Below, in pieces: positions 23,996 to 32,745 of a DNA stretch of 64,000 nucleotides. The DNA is from an uncultured bacterium (GTDB taxonomy: Bacteria; Cyanobacteriota; Vampirovibrionia; Gastranaerophilales; Gastranaerophilaceae). The first letter of the stretch is position 1. Every line of letters starts with the position of its first letter. The stretch covers positions 1 through 64,000 of the forward strand of contig CACYTP010000002.1 of assembly GCA_902777385.1 (NCBI GenBank), in the 5' to 3' direction. Below the pieces are notes generated by a model that was given only the letters and a program-made list of their open reading frames with translations, was not told the DNA's origin and searched no databases. The translations under genes were made by a program, and so were the position numbers.

Positions 23996-26026
23996 ATGGG
24001 AATGTCAGCATCACAGGCAAGATTACTTTATCTTACGGCACAATTGAATAATTTGTCATTAAAAGGGCAAAATGTTTCTGATGCAAAAGCAAGATTAGCT
24101 CTTGATACTCAGGCTATTCAGGATAAGTATATCAGAGCATTAAATTCAAGCAGATTAATGTTGAACAGCAATATATTTGCAACAGACGGTTCTGTTAATA
24201 CAAGTGAATTTATTACTCTTGAAAATCTTGCTGCGAATGGTTATAAAGTTTCCGATGGCAGTAAAATTTTGGGTTATAAATGGGAAAGAATCCCAACCGG
24301 CGAAAAAGAATTAATCGAAGGTCCGGCTGAACCTGATTATACAAAACCTATTTATCCTACAAAAGAAATTGAAACAGAAGGCTTTTCTGCCCCATCAGCT
24401 ACGGCTGTTGGTGATGCAGGTAAGATGCAGGCAATAGTCAGCAATATGGGTTTATCTGCAAATGATCTTGAAGTTCAATCTTATACAACAAGAATTAATG
24501 GACAGGATCAGGAAATTAACGCTATTGTTATAAAATCTCAGGCGGGCTTTAATAAAGTTTATGAAACTTTGCAAAAAGAAGCAACATCAGGCGTTTTAGA
24601 TAATGCTTTACAACAAAATTATGCATTTGATGTTGATACTGTCAATATGTCTACTTACAAGAGTACGGGTATTCCGTTCTTCCAGGGTATATTTGACGGT
24701 AACGGCGTTACTTTGACAGGATTGAGCGGTTCTCAGGGCTTGTTCAGAGATGTTTACGGCGTAGTTAAGAATGTCAACATAAAAGGAGCAACAATTCAGG
24801 CTGAAACTGATACTATGGGTGCAATTGCAGGATACCTTGGAGAAGGTGGGCTTATTGAAAATTGTAACGTAACTGATTTAAATATCACTTGTAATTTAAA
24901 AAATCAATCTTATGAAGAAGGTTTTGATTCAGAAAGAGCAGGTATTGGCGGTATCGTCGGATACAATGGCGGTTCAGTTAAAAACTCTTCTGTTCAGGGT
25001 CAGATTTATGTGCCATACGCTGATGAAAGTTTCGGATATATCGGTGGCTTTATTGGTGCGAATGTAAATTCTGAATATGGTAATGCTTCAAATGTTATTG
25101 AAAATTGCTACTCTGATGTAAATGTCAGATTGAGTGCAAGCACTAATTATTCAAATTCAATAAACGCATTCATAGGTGATGATACTTATGAAGCAATTAT
25201 AAAGAATTGTTTGTCAATGGGCAGTATCATTACCGCAAACGGTAATGCAATAAACGGTACAGATTTGGCTAACTGGGGACCGGTAATTGAATCTAATGTA
25301 ACAAATATGATTGCCTTGGATACAAGAAATAATAATGATGTCTTATACTGGGAAAGCCAAGTGAACCCAAGTTTTGCAAACGGTTCAAGAGTCCAGCCGC
25401 CTACACTTGCAGATCAGACTACTACATTGTCCGATGGTTCTTCTGTTTATACATGGTTAAATGCAGGTGCGGCAGGATATAATGATCAGGATCAACCTTC
25501 TGCAATTAATAATGGTATCCCTGTACTAAACTTAACAGCTATTCAGGCTGACGGTTTATCCAAAACAGGTACTAAACAGGTTCCTGATACGGACGCTGAA
25601 CCTATCGGATATCAATACAAAAAGACTTACATTGAAGTTGATAAATACAGAAATGAATTGGTTTTGGACCCTGATTTCAAGATGACATCATTACAACTTG
25701 AAGAAGGGTTAAGAAGCGGGGCTTATACTCTTGTAAAACCGGCGGATAAATCAACAACACAAACACTTTTGTTAAATGGTGTATATTACAATACAATTTC
25801 ATTGAGCTGCTGTTCAATCATTACTGATGAAGCTCAGAGCGATTTGATTGATAAAGCTGAAGCTGAATACAACAGAGATATGCAGGAAATTCAACTTCAG
25901 GACAAACGTTATGAGATGGATCAAAAGAAGATTGATACTGAATATAATGCTTGTTTAGCAGAAGAAGAAAGTATTAAAACCGTATTAAGTAAAAACGTTG
26001 AAAGATCATTTAAAACATTCGGGTAA
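23996..26026 (+). CDS. ASQA-family surface-type protein with GLUG repeats
   Basis: The 676-residue protein has three parts. The N-terminus (MGMSASQARLLYLTAQLNN) and about 45 residues after it are helical. The centre (about 210-420) shows GLUG-like units: GIFDGNGVTLTGL, GAIAGYLGEGGLIENC, GIGGIVGYNGGSVKNS and YIGGFIGANV, as in beta-helix adhesins. The C-terminus (about 610-676) is a charged coiled coil ending KNVERSFKTFG. Helical ends around a variable middle recall flagellins or secreted filament proteins, but no signal peptide is present. It precedes the HExxH gene by eight bases, so they form one operon. AAAAGGAAT serves as ribosome-binding site. Confidence 0.75.
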   Translation: MGMSASQARLLYLTAQLNNLSLKGQNVSDAKARLALDTQAIQDKYIRALNSSRLMLNSNIFATDGSVNTSEFITLENLAANGYKVSDGSKILGYKWERIPTGEKELIEGPAEPDYTKPIYPTKEIETEGFSAPSATAVGDAGKMQAIVSNMGLSANDLEVQSYTTRINGQDQEINAIVIKSQAGFNKVYETLQKEATSGVLDNALQQNYAFDVDTVNMSTYKSTGIPFFQGIFDGNGVTLTGLSGSQGLFRDVYGVVKNVNIKGATIQAETDTMGAIAGYLGEGGLIENCNVTDLNITCNLKNQSYEEGFDSERAGIGGIVGYNGGSVKNSSVQGQIYVPYADESFGYIGGFIGANVNSEYGNASNVIENCYSDVNVRLSASTNYSNSINAFIGDDTYEAIIKNCLSMGSIITANGNAINGTDLANWGPVIESNVTNMIALDTRNNNDVLYWESQVNPSFANGSRVQPPTLADQTTTLSDGSSVYTWLNAGAAGYNDQDQPSAINNGIPVLNLTAIQADGLSKTGTKQVPDTDAEPIGYQYKKTYIEVDKYRNELVLDPDFKMTSLQLEEGLRSGAYTLVKPADKSTTQTLLLNGVYYNTISLSCCSIITDEAQSDLIDKAEAEYNRDMQEIQLQDKRYEMDQKKIDTEYNACLAEEESIKTVLSKNVERSFKTFG

Positions 26027-26034
26027 GAAATAAG

Positions 26035-27462
26035 ATGACAGAAATCAATAACAGAATACAAGTTTATAGAAATTGCGAAGGTCATGTTCATGAAAATGAA
26101 TATTTGTATCTTGATGAAAATGGAAATCAAACTTCACTTCCTCAAATTTCTACATTTACAAACGCAGAACATGCTCATGGCCCATCATTCTTATCCATAA
26201 CAAATAAATTTGATTTTTCAAAATTAGAAGGTCTTGTTTATGCTGATCAGGTTGTTTCCGGCGAAGTTGAAGCAGAAACATCAAGACTACAGGCTGAACA
26301 GGATACTATTAATAACTTAATAAGCGAAAATACTTCTGCTTCAACCGAGTTCTCTGCTGATAATATCGGTAAATTCACGGCAAAAGTTATAGATTTTGAA
26401 CGTTATCAAATGAATGCAGTATCAGGTTCAAACAGATTAAAAACGCAAACTAATACTAACAATTTAATTAAAAATATCAGTTTAAGTGAAAAATATTCAG
26501 AAGGTGAACAAAAGAAAATTATTGAGGGAGCGATTGAAAAACTTGCTGAATGGCTTGATGATTACATTAATAACTATGAAGAAAGAGTTGCGGAAGGTAA
26601 ATCAAGAGGTGATTCAGAAGTAAAATTATCATTCCTTCTTCGTTTAAGAAAAGCCATTGAAAATTGCGATTTCCCTGTAGGGTTTGGTAATGATGAATAC
26701 TTTAAGGCAAATTCAACAGATGATTATATTGTACTCGGTGCTTATTCAAACAGCTATTACACAGGAGAATATTTAAATCCTACTGATCATGCTAATGATA
26801 ATAATGCGGCTATTCAACACATGGACAGAAATATACTTTTGAATGCAAAAGTATTCATGCCGGAAAGAAAATATGTTGGCGAAGCTCAATTAGTTTCTGC
26901 TATAAACGCTGGTAAATTTGACTATGTTATGGATGAAACACTTGATGCTATCGGACAGCAGCAGGCTATTAACAAAGCTTTTGGTGAAATTATAATGGCT
27001 TCTGATGATGTATATTTCAACTATACACAGACATACTTAGCATCTGTTCTCGCTCATGAATTTATCCATTCTACTCACATAGGTAATGAGGCTGTTACTT
27101 ATAACACTTGTGAATTATTAGAAGACGATTTAAGAGATAAAGTTATTTATGACGGATGGTCAACAAAAGCTCAAAGTGCTGTTGATACTATCTTCTCAGG
27201 CTTGGTATTAAATGAAATTACATACGGCGAAGGGATTATCCCTACAGGCGATGGTGGAGGGCTTGGTTTCCATGATTTGTTACCTTATGATAAAACTTCT
27301 TCTTCAAAGGAAAATGTTGTAGAACACGGGCATGATGAAAATATGTGCTATACCAATGTTTATGATGAAGCCGGAAATCTTATTTCAAAAGGTTATGCAG
27401 ATTATGGCTCAGGAAATACCTTGGAAGATGATAAAAAAGAACTTATGAATTTCGTTGTATAA
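26035..27462 (+). CDS. Putative HExxH zinc metallopeptidase of unknown family
   Basis: The 475-residue protein contains H341-E-F-I-H345 in ASVLAHEFIHSTH, the zincin motif. A further histidine (H348) and glutamate (E352) may complete the metal site. The N-terminal 300 residues are acidic and helical with no recognised domain, and there is no signal peptide. It lies eight bases after the ASQA/GLUG gene, so it could process or accompany that protein. Similarity to a named peptidase family is not apparent to me. Its last 20 bases overlap the convergent HAD gene. Confidence 0.65.
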   Translation: MTEINNRIQVYRNCEGHVHENEYLYLDENGNQTSLPQISTFTNAEHAHGPSFLSITNKFDFSKLEGLVYADQVVSGEVEAETSRLQAEQDTINNLISENTSASTEFSADNIGKFTAKVIDFERYQMNAVSGSNRLKTQTNTNNLIKNISLSEKYSEGEQKKIIEGAIEKLAEWLDDYINNYEERVAEGKSRGDSEVKLSFLLRLRKAIENCDFPVGFGNDEYFKANSTDDYIVLGAYSNSYYTGEYLNPTDHANDNNAAIQHMDRNILLNAKVFMPERKYVGEAQLVSAINAGKFDYVMDETLDAIGQQQAINKAFGEIIMASDDVYFNYTQTYLASVLAHEFIHSTHIGNEAVTYNTCELLEDDLRDKVIYDGWSTKAQSAVDTIFSGLVLNEITYGEGIIPTGDGGGLGFHDLLPYDKTSSSKENVVEHGHDENMCYTNVYDEAGNLISKGYADYGSGNTLEDDKKELMNFVV

Positions 27463-28129
27463 TCCCCTCAAAATCTCTAAAATCTTTTATTATCATGTCT
27501 ACTGCAGAAATATTTTTATATAGAGAGGTATCTTCCATTGAAGCTATAGCGACAATTTTACCTATTCCTGCAGATGCAGCTGATTTGATTCCCGATATAG
27601 CATCTTCTATTACAACACAATCTTGTGGGTTTAGTCCTAATTTGTTTGCTGCAGATATATATATATCCGGCTCAGGTTTCCCTTTTATGTTTCCATCGTC
27701 ATAGACAATTCTGTCTGTATCAAACCAGTTCTCAAGTCTGAACCATTCTATAAAAAAATCTACATTGTCTTTGCCTGACATTGTTGCTATTGTTCGTTTT
27801 ATATTTTTCTCTTTTAAATAGTTTAAAAATTCAATTGCAAAAGGTGCAAGCTTGCATTTATCACCCATTTGCCGGCATTCATCTCTATATAGGCTCTCTT
27901 TTTCATCAGCATACTTCTCTACAATTTCAGGTGTTGGGACTTTTCCGATGGCGTATGTTATTATATCCAAATTGGTTCTGCCAAACATGTGTTCTCGCAT
28001 TTCATCATCCGAAAATGGAGTTCCTCTTAATTTTGCGGAGAATTTTCGCCACGCTTCAAGGTGCATTTTTGAATCGAAAAATAATGTACCGTTAAAGTCG
28101 AATATTACACCTTTGTAGTTGTCAGCCAT
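27443..28129 (-). CDS. HAD-superfamily hydrolase, beta-phosphoglucomutase-like
   Basis: The 228-residue protein has the HAD motifs in order: IFDFNGTLF (nucleophile D11), TMSGK (motif II), KGKPEPDIY (motif III) and VIEDAISGI (motif IV). The second residue of the DxD pair is N13 instead of Asp, a variant also known in other HAD hydrolases. The substrate is probably a sugar phosphate. AGGGA precedes the ATG. The gene overlaps the end of the HExxH gene by 20 bases on the opposite strand. Confidence 0.85.
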   Translation of the reverse strand: MADNYKGVIFDFNGTLFFDSKMHLEAWRKFSAKLRGTPFSDDEMREHMFGRTNLDIITYAIGKVPTPEIVEKYADEKESLYRDECRQMGDKCKLAPFAIEFLNYLKEKNIKRTIATMSGKDNVDFFIEWFRLENWFDTDRIVYDDGNIKGKPEPDIYISAANKLGLNPQDCVVIEDAISGIKSAASAGIGKIVAIASMEDTSLYKNISAVDMIIKDFRDFEGIIQRNS

Positions 28130-28138
28130 ATATATTCC

Positions 28139-28714
28139 CTAGTAATTGTTTTCTATTTTATTGTAGTAGTCAAGATACAATTTTGCATTTTTATCTTTTC
28201 CGAGTTTTTTATATACATAAGCAAGATTGTAGTGGTAATCTGCAACATTTGGCTTGTAGAATATTGCGTCATGGAATGCATTTTTTGCTTTTTTTAATTC
28301 TCCCTGTTTTAGGTAAGCACAACCTAAATTATAATGAGCCGGTGCAAACTCTCGCTTATATCTAATTGCCAGTTTGTAGCTGTTTATAGCCATATTAGGT
28401 TTATCTTGTTGAAGATATATGTTGCCAAGATTATAATGAGCCTTATAAAATCTTGGGTTAAGTCCGAGTGCAGAATTATACATGAACTCTGCATCCTCCA
28501 TTCTGCCATAATCCATCATGATATTACCCATTAACAGCATTTGCTCTGGAGTTCTTTTATACTGTGGAATACTAACAAGAATATTATAGGCATCCTCCAG
28601 CCTGTTTGCTGCATACAAAGAATTTGCTTGCATATCAATGTCAGTTGACTCCTCTGCAATTGCTAAATGTCCGGATATTAATATTGCCAATAATATAACC
28701 AATAATTTCTTCAT
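28139..28714 (-). CDS. Secreted or periplasmic TPR-repeat protein
   Basis: The 191-residue product starts with a signal peptide (MKKLLVILLAILISGHLAIA). About five TPR units follow, with the repeated AHYNLGNIYLQQ, AHYNLGCAYLKQ and YHYNLAYVYKKLG patterns. TPRs bind partner proteins; the partner is not known. A longer frame starts at 28750, but ATG 28714 is preceded at exactly six bases by TATAAT, and at 18 bp further by TTGTCA. The mRNA should therefore be leaderless. It lies nine bases before the HAD gene. Confidence 0.8.
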   Translation of the reverse strand: MKKLLVILLAILISGHLAIAEESTDIDMQANSLYAANRLEDAYNILVSIPQYKRTPEQMLLMGNIMMDYGRMEDAEFMYNSALGLNPRFYKAHYNLGNIYLQQDKPNMAINSYKLAIRYKREFAPAHYNLGCAYLKQGELKKAKNAFHDAIFYKPNVADYHYNLAYVYKKLGKDKNAKLYLDYYNKIENNY

Positions 28715-28720
28715 ATTAAT

Positions 28721-28750
28721 ATTATAGAATAAATATTCAAAATTTGACAA
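28721..28750 (-). promoter_or_regulatory. Leaderless promoter of the TPR gene
   Basis: On the minus strand TTGTCA (28750-28745) and TATAAT (28726-28721) are 18 bp apart and the -10 box is six bases before ATG 28714. Its -35 region overlaps a divergent TTGACA at 28744-28749. Confidence 0.68.
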
Positions 28751-28830
28751 CTTAAAAATACGGTTAATAATGTCAGTAATGTCTCTTTTATAGTTACTCT
28801 GCTGCGTGCCTTTTTCAGCAGAGTTTTTTT
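28744..28830 (+). ncRNA. Candidate small RNA (about 53 nt) with its own terminator
   Basis: On the plus strand TTGACA (28744-28749) and AATAAT (28766-28771) are 16 bp apart. A 9-bp stem (ACTCTGCTG/CAGCAGAGT) followed by T7 ends at 28830. No open frame with a ribosome-binding site is present, and no plus-strand gene lies upstream, so the terminator has no protein gene to serve. The RNA would span about 28778-28830. Small size and mostly AT-rich body leave this as a candidate only. Confidence 0.4.
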
Positions 28831-28838
28831 ATTGTAAT

Positions 28839-28866
28839 AAAAAGGGTTAACATTAGCTGCTAACCC
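28839..28866 (-). terminator. Terminator of the glycine-zipper protein gene
   Basis: On the minus strand GGGTTA, an 11-base loop and TAACCC are followed by TTTTT. It lies 55 bp after the stop of the gene at 28921-29739. Confidence 0.7.
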
Positions 28867-28920
28867 AAATACACACATTCACTTTTCTTTAAATAAAACA
28901 CACTACTTAAGAAACTTTTA

Positions 28921-29739
28921 TTAAGATAGGAAGCCCCAGATACCGCCCAGTATGCCACCTACAATTGTTCCAACGCCCGGAAATCCGCAAGCTGTTCCAA
29001 TAGCTGCACCTGTAGCCGCACAAGTAGCAGCCTTACCTGCAATTCTACCTACTGTATGCCACTTTTGTGATGTTTCTGATACAGGTTGTCCTGTAATCTT
29101 GGAAATATTTTCAGCTACAGTCGTTCTGTCACCGAATAAACCGAATGTTGCCGAACGTACAAATCCTGACATAAACGCACTTGAACCGTTATCTTTCAAA
29201 TCTGCCATTAATGATTTCCCTGTTAATCTTTGATATTCGGTAACTGCGTTAGCTAAAGCTGTATCATTATCCATAACACCGTTTGGATCATAAGCTTGTC
29301 TGTATGCTTGTACAAATGCCTGTAAAGCACCTTCAACCTGATCCTGTTCGTTTTCCACAATTTTTGACTGTAATGTAGTTGCAGCTAATGCAAGTCTGTT
29401 AACCGGTGCTGATAATTCTGCATTGTTATAACGGTATCTTTGCTGCTGCTGCATATTGAAATCCATCATTTGTTCTTGAGTTCTCTGCATTTGTTCGTAC
29501 ATCTTTGATGTATCAATGGGAGCAACCCCCGGATATCCCGGATATGTATAATCCAGATTACCACTGGTTGCATCGTATGAATCAAGTTGAGCTCTGTAAT
29601 TATTTAAGAAAGGAAACATTAACATATCGTTTGTGTTTGTGATTGCAGGCAGCGAATCAACCCCTGTCATCGTTGCAGCTGCCGCAGATGAACCGGTACT
29701 TCCATACGCACCCAGTCCTTGCACTAATAAAGGATCCAT
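28921..29739 (-). CDS. Protein with a C-terminal glycine-zipper segment, unknown function
   Basis: The 272-residue product begins MDPLLVQGLGAYGSTGSSAA with no classical signal peptide. A glutamine-rich helical part (about 75-155) follows. The C-terminal 45 residues are a small-residue, Gly/Ala-rich hydrophobic stretch (AATGAAIGTA, GTIVGGILGGIWGFLS). Such double-glycine-zipper tails occur in bacteriocin-like peptides and in membrane-inserting outer-membrane proteins. No peptidase, ABC exporter or immunity gene is adjacent. GGAGG precedes the ATG, and a terminator follows. A secreted or membrane-active role is a guess. Confidence 0.6.
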   Translation of the reverse strand: MDPLLVQGLGAYGSTGSSAAAATMTGVDSLPAITNTNDMLMFPFLNNYRAQLDSYDATSGNLDYTYPGYPGVAPIDTSKMYEQMQRTQEQMMDFNMQQQQRYRYNNAELSAPVNRLALAATTLQSKIVENEQDQVEGALQAFVQAYRQAYDPNGVMDNDTALANAVTEYQRLTGKSLMADLKDNGSSAFMSGFVRSATFGLFGDRTTVAENISKITGQPVSETSQKWHTVGRIAGKAATCAATGAAIGTACGFPGVGTIVGGILGGIWGFLS

Positions 29740-29865
29740 AACCTAACCTCCAAATTAAATTTTACTAACCTACCTTACTTATATAAAAAAAAATGCTGCT
29801 CTCAAATTGCGTGTAATATTTTTTTTGTTAATAAAACTTAATATTTTCCTACTTCATCTGGCGTA

Positions 29866-29894
29866 TTGATTGTTGCGTAATATATGTATATAAT
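29866..29894 (+). promoter_or_regulatory. Promoter of the TPR membrane protein gene
   Basis: TTGATT (29866-29871) and TATAAT (29889-29894) are 17 bp apart, followed by GGAGAG and a GTG start at 29913. The 174-bp gap to the divergent gene holds no other feature that I can see. Confidence 0.6.
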
Positions 29895-29912
29895 ACAATT
29901 TGGAGAGTATTT

Positions 29913-31019
29913 GTGGCTAAAATATTTTTTAAAAGGTTATTTAAGTTTTTGTTGATTGTTGCATTTATCGCATCAATTTTTGTATTTCCTAAATGGTATC
30001 AAAAACAGTGGAATAAAGTTCAGGGTATGTATTGGGTTGCTCAAGGTGACAAGTATTTAAGAAAAACAAACTTCCAAAAAGCAATAGATTTATATAAAAA
30101 AGGTTTGGAATTATATCCTGAACATTATGGTGCGTGGTTTAATTTAGGTAATCTTTATGTTGCTTATGAGGATTATTATTCTGCTATTGATGCATACACT
30201 CAGGCTATCAAGTACAACCCTAATTATGTTCTTGCAAGAATGAATTACGGTATAGTTGCATCAGAAAAGCTCGGAGATTTTGATGGTGCTATTGCTCAAT
30301 ATGATAAGATTATTGGTATAAGACGTAAGTTGGTGTATATACCTTTTGTATTCAGTAATTTGAAAAGTTATAAAACTAATATGGGGTTGGCTTATTATAA
30401 TAAGGGTGTTGCATATAGACAAAAGTCAACATATTTGGATAACAAGTATACTGAAAAGCAGGCATATTTACTTCAGGCTATAAAATCATACGAAGAAGCT
30501 GTTAAAATTCTTAAAAATGATTATGATGCAAGGTATAATTTAGCTCTTGCATATCATTTGAACGGAGATTATAATCTGGCAGGACTTACTTATTGCAAAG
30601 CTATTGAGTTAGCACCATTAAGTTACGAGGCACATTATAATCTCGCAGTATTGCTCAGTCATTTAAAATATTATAGGGAAGCTTTAAAAGAATTGCAGAA
30701 AGCAAATTTACTTGTAAGAAACGATGATGGAGAAACTAATCAATCACGTTATGTGTTTGTAATAATGAATGATGTTACCCGAAATGTGTTGAGAGATGAT
30801 GACGGTCGCAAATATATGTCAGAAGAATTTGGTAAAGACACTGAAGACGCACTTAGTCATATAAAATATGTAAACGGAAAAGTAGTGGCATCCGATGATC
30901 TTGACAAAATAATGTATAAAGAGATGCAAACTTGTGCAGGTAAAACGATATTCAGAGATGAAAATAATATTGATACTGGAGGAACTGATGTCTCTGAAAT
31001 AGGTGATTCTAAAAATTAA
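29913..31019 (+). CDS. Membrane-anchored TPR protein
   Basis: The 368-residue product has an N-terminal membrane anchor (about residues 9-27). Several TPR units follow: AIDLYKKGLELYPEHYGAWF, AIDAYTQAIKYNPNY and SYEEAVKILKNDYDARYNLA. The C-terminal 70 residues are polar and without repeats. The start is GTG 29913 with GGAGAG upstream. TPR proteins of this type scaffold envelope complexes; no partner is identified. It converges on the permease gene with a four-base overlap. Confidence 0.82.
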   Translation: MAKIFFKRLFKFLLIVAFIASIFVFPKWYQKQWNKVQGMYWVAQGDKYLRKTNFQKAIDLYKKGLELYPEHYGAWFNLGNLYVAYEDYYSAIDAYTQAIKYNPNYVLARMNYGIVASEKLGDFDGAIAQYDKIIGIRRKLVYIPFVFSNLKSYKTNMGLAYYNKGVAYRQKSTYLDNKYTEKQAYLLQAIKSYEEAVKILKNDYDARYNLALAYHLNGDYNLAGLTYCKAIELAPLSYEAHYNLAVLLSHLKYYREALKELQKANLLVRNDDGETNQSRYVFVIMNDVTRNVLRDDDGRKYMSEEFGKDTEDALSHIKYVNGKVVASDDLDKIMYKEMQTCAGKTIFRDENNIDTGGTDVSEIGDSKN

Positions 31020-31861
31020 CCTTTTACCGCACCTTCATTTTCTCCCGAAATAAAATATCTTTGCATACATAAGAAAAATATAAGAATTGGAATTGTTGAT
31101 AAAATTGAACCTGCTGCTATAAATCTCCAATTCGAACTGAACATTCCCTGTAAATTATTTACTCCCACAGGAAGAGTGTACATACTTTCTTTGGTCAGTA
31201 CAATACTTGGCCAAAGAAATTCGCCCCATGAACCGATGAACGTAAAGATTGCCAGTACAGCCAGAGATGGTTTTACCATAGGAAGCAGAACTTTCCAAAA
31301 CAGTTGCCATACGTTACAACCGTCAACTATTGCAGCCTCCTCCATTTCTTTAGGAATTCCCAAAAAAGCCTGACGCATTAAAAATATACCAAATGCAGAT
31401 ACAGCAAACGGAAGTATCAATCCCGTAAAACCGGCTATTTCCCCGTAATTATCTACAAGATGTAGCTTTAAAGTAATCAGATATACCGGAAGCATTATTG
31501 CCTGAAACGGTATCATTATTGTTGCCAGTATTGAAAAAAATGCAAAATGTTTTCCTTTAAATTGCATTCTTGCCAGAGGGTATCCTGCCATAGCTGATAA
31601 TATTAGATTTAGAAAGACCGTACCTCCTGCAACAATCATGCTGTTTATAAAGTATCCTATAAAATCAACTTTATCCCAAACACCGGTATAATTTGCAAAA
31701 GTGAAGTCTTGTGGAATTATAGTTGGTGGGTATGCAAAGATATTTTCACTGTTTCCTTTTAAGGAAGTCGATATAAGCCATATAAAAGGAAATACGGATA
31801 ATAATGATACGAAAATAAGTATTGCGTGAGTTGCAATTTTATTAAATTTTACTTTATTCAT
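31016..31861 (-). CDS. Sugar ABC transporter permease, MalG type
   Basis: The 281-residue protein has six predicted helices. The EAA loop is EEAAIVDGCNVWQLFWKVLLPM, with the conserved G at the expected position. These are features of the MalG/UgpE (CUT1) family, and the start FPFIWLISTSLK also fits. It pairs with the MalF-type permease just upstream. The frame is open to 31879, but ATG 31861 has AAGGA before it. No ATPase or substrate-binding gene lies next to it, so it probably uses a shared MsmK-like ATPase encoded elsewhere. The sugar is unknown. Confidence 0.9.
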   Translation of the reverse strand: MNKVKFNKIATHAILIFVSLLSVFPFIWLISTSLKGNSENIFAYPPTIIPQDFTFANYTGVWDKVDFIGYFINSMIVAGGTVFLNLILSAMAGYPLARMQFKGKHFAFFSILATIMIPFQAIMLPVYLITLKLHLVDNYGEIAGFTGLILPFAVSAFGIFLMRQAFLGIPKEMEEAAIVDGCNVWQLFWKVLLPMVKPSLAVLAIFTFIGSWGEFLWPSIVLTKESMYTLPVGVNNLQGMFSSNWRFIAAGSILSTIPILIFFLCMQRYFISGENEGAVKG

Positions 31862-31868
31862 AATATCC

Positions 31869-32741
31869 TTACAAATCATACTTTTTCCTTTCGAAACAAA
31901 ATATATTTATCAAAGAAAAAATCATAACAATTATCAGCAGAACTACTGCCATGGCAGAAGCATAACCTAAGTCCAGATTTTCAAATGCTCTTTCGTAGAT
32001 ATAATATACTATGGTTTTACTTGAATTTAGCGGTCCACCCTTTGTCATAACGTATATTTCCGCAAATACTTTCATTGCAGATATTGCACTAATTGTGGTT
32101 ACAAGGGCTATAGTTGGCATTATATGTGGTATTGTGACAGTCAAATGTTTTCTTAAAAAGCTTGCCCCGTCAATATCGCATGCTTCATATAATTCTTTCG
32201 GAACGCTCATTAATGCCGCCAGATATATTATCATGTAATATCCTATCCCCTTCCAAATAGTTACGATAACTACTGACAGTAATGCCCAATTAGGGTCTGT
32301 AAGCCATCCGATTGGTTGAAAACCGAATTTTGTAACTATATAATTAAGAATCCCCTGATCTGCATATAGCCACTTAAAAGCTATTGCCGCAACAACTATT
32401 GATACAATTACGGGCAAATAAATCAGAATTTTATATAGAGTAACTCCCCTGATTTTTTGGTTTATTAATATAGCTATGAATAAAGGGAATATTGCGAGTA
32501 TTGGAACTGCAATAAATAAATATAAAAATGTATTCCACATGACTTTATAGAATATCGGACTGTGAAATAATTTTATGTAATTATCAAGTCCTGCCGGATT
32601 TGGGATATATATACTTGATGAATAATCAAAGAAGCTAAGCCATACTGTCTGAAAAAACGGTATAAAAAAGAACACCAACAATATTACCGCAGCCGGTAAA
32701 AGAAATAAATATGGCACATATTTCCCATAATACTTAAACAT
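31869..32741 (-). CDS. Sugar ABC transporter permease, MalF type
   Basis: The 290-residue protein has six helices and the CUT1 EAA motif YEACDIDGASFLRKHLTVTI. The start FLLPAAVILLVFFFIPFFQT is typical of MalF/UgpA partners. It begins four bases after the stop of a membrane protein gene and ends seven bases before the MalG-type gene, so the three are one operon. It would form the heterodimeric channel with that partner. Confidence 0.92.
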   Translation of the reverse strand: MFKYYGKYVPYLFLLPAAVILLVFFFIPFFQTVWLSFFDYSSSIYIPNPAGLDNYIKLFHSPIFYKVMWNTFLYLFIAVPILAIFPLFIAILINQKIRGVTLYKILIYLPVIVSIVVAAIAFKWLYADQGILNYIVTKFGFQPIGWLTDPNWALLSVVIVTIWKGIGYYMIIYLAALMSVPKELYEACDIDGASFLRKHLTVTIPHIMPTIALVTTISAISAMKVFAEIYVMTKGGPLNSSKTIVYYIYERAFENLDLGYASAMAVVLLIIVMIFSLINIFCFERKKYDL

Positions 32742-32745
32742 ATAT

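Noticed and set aside
27781-28118. Open frames on the plus strand opposite the HAD gene
   Set aside because: They lie wholly within a gene with conserved HAD motifs, have no ribosome-binding site and look like frame shadows.
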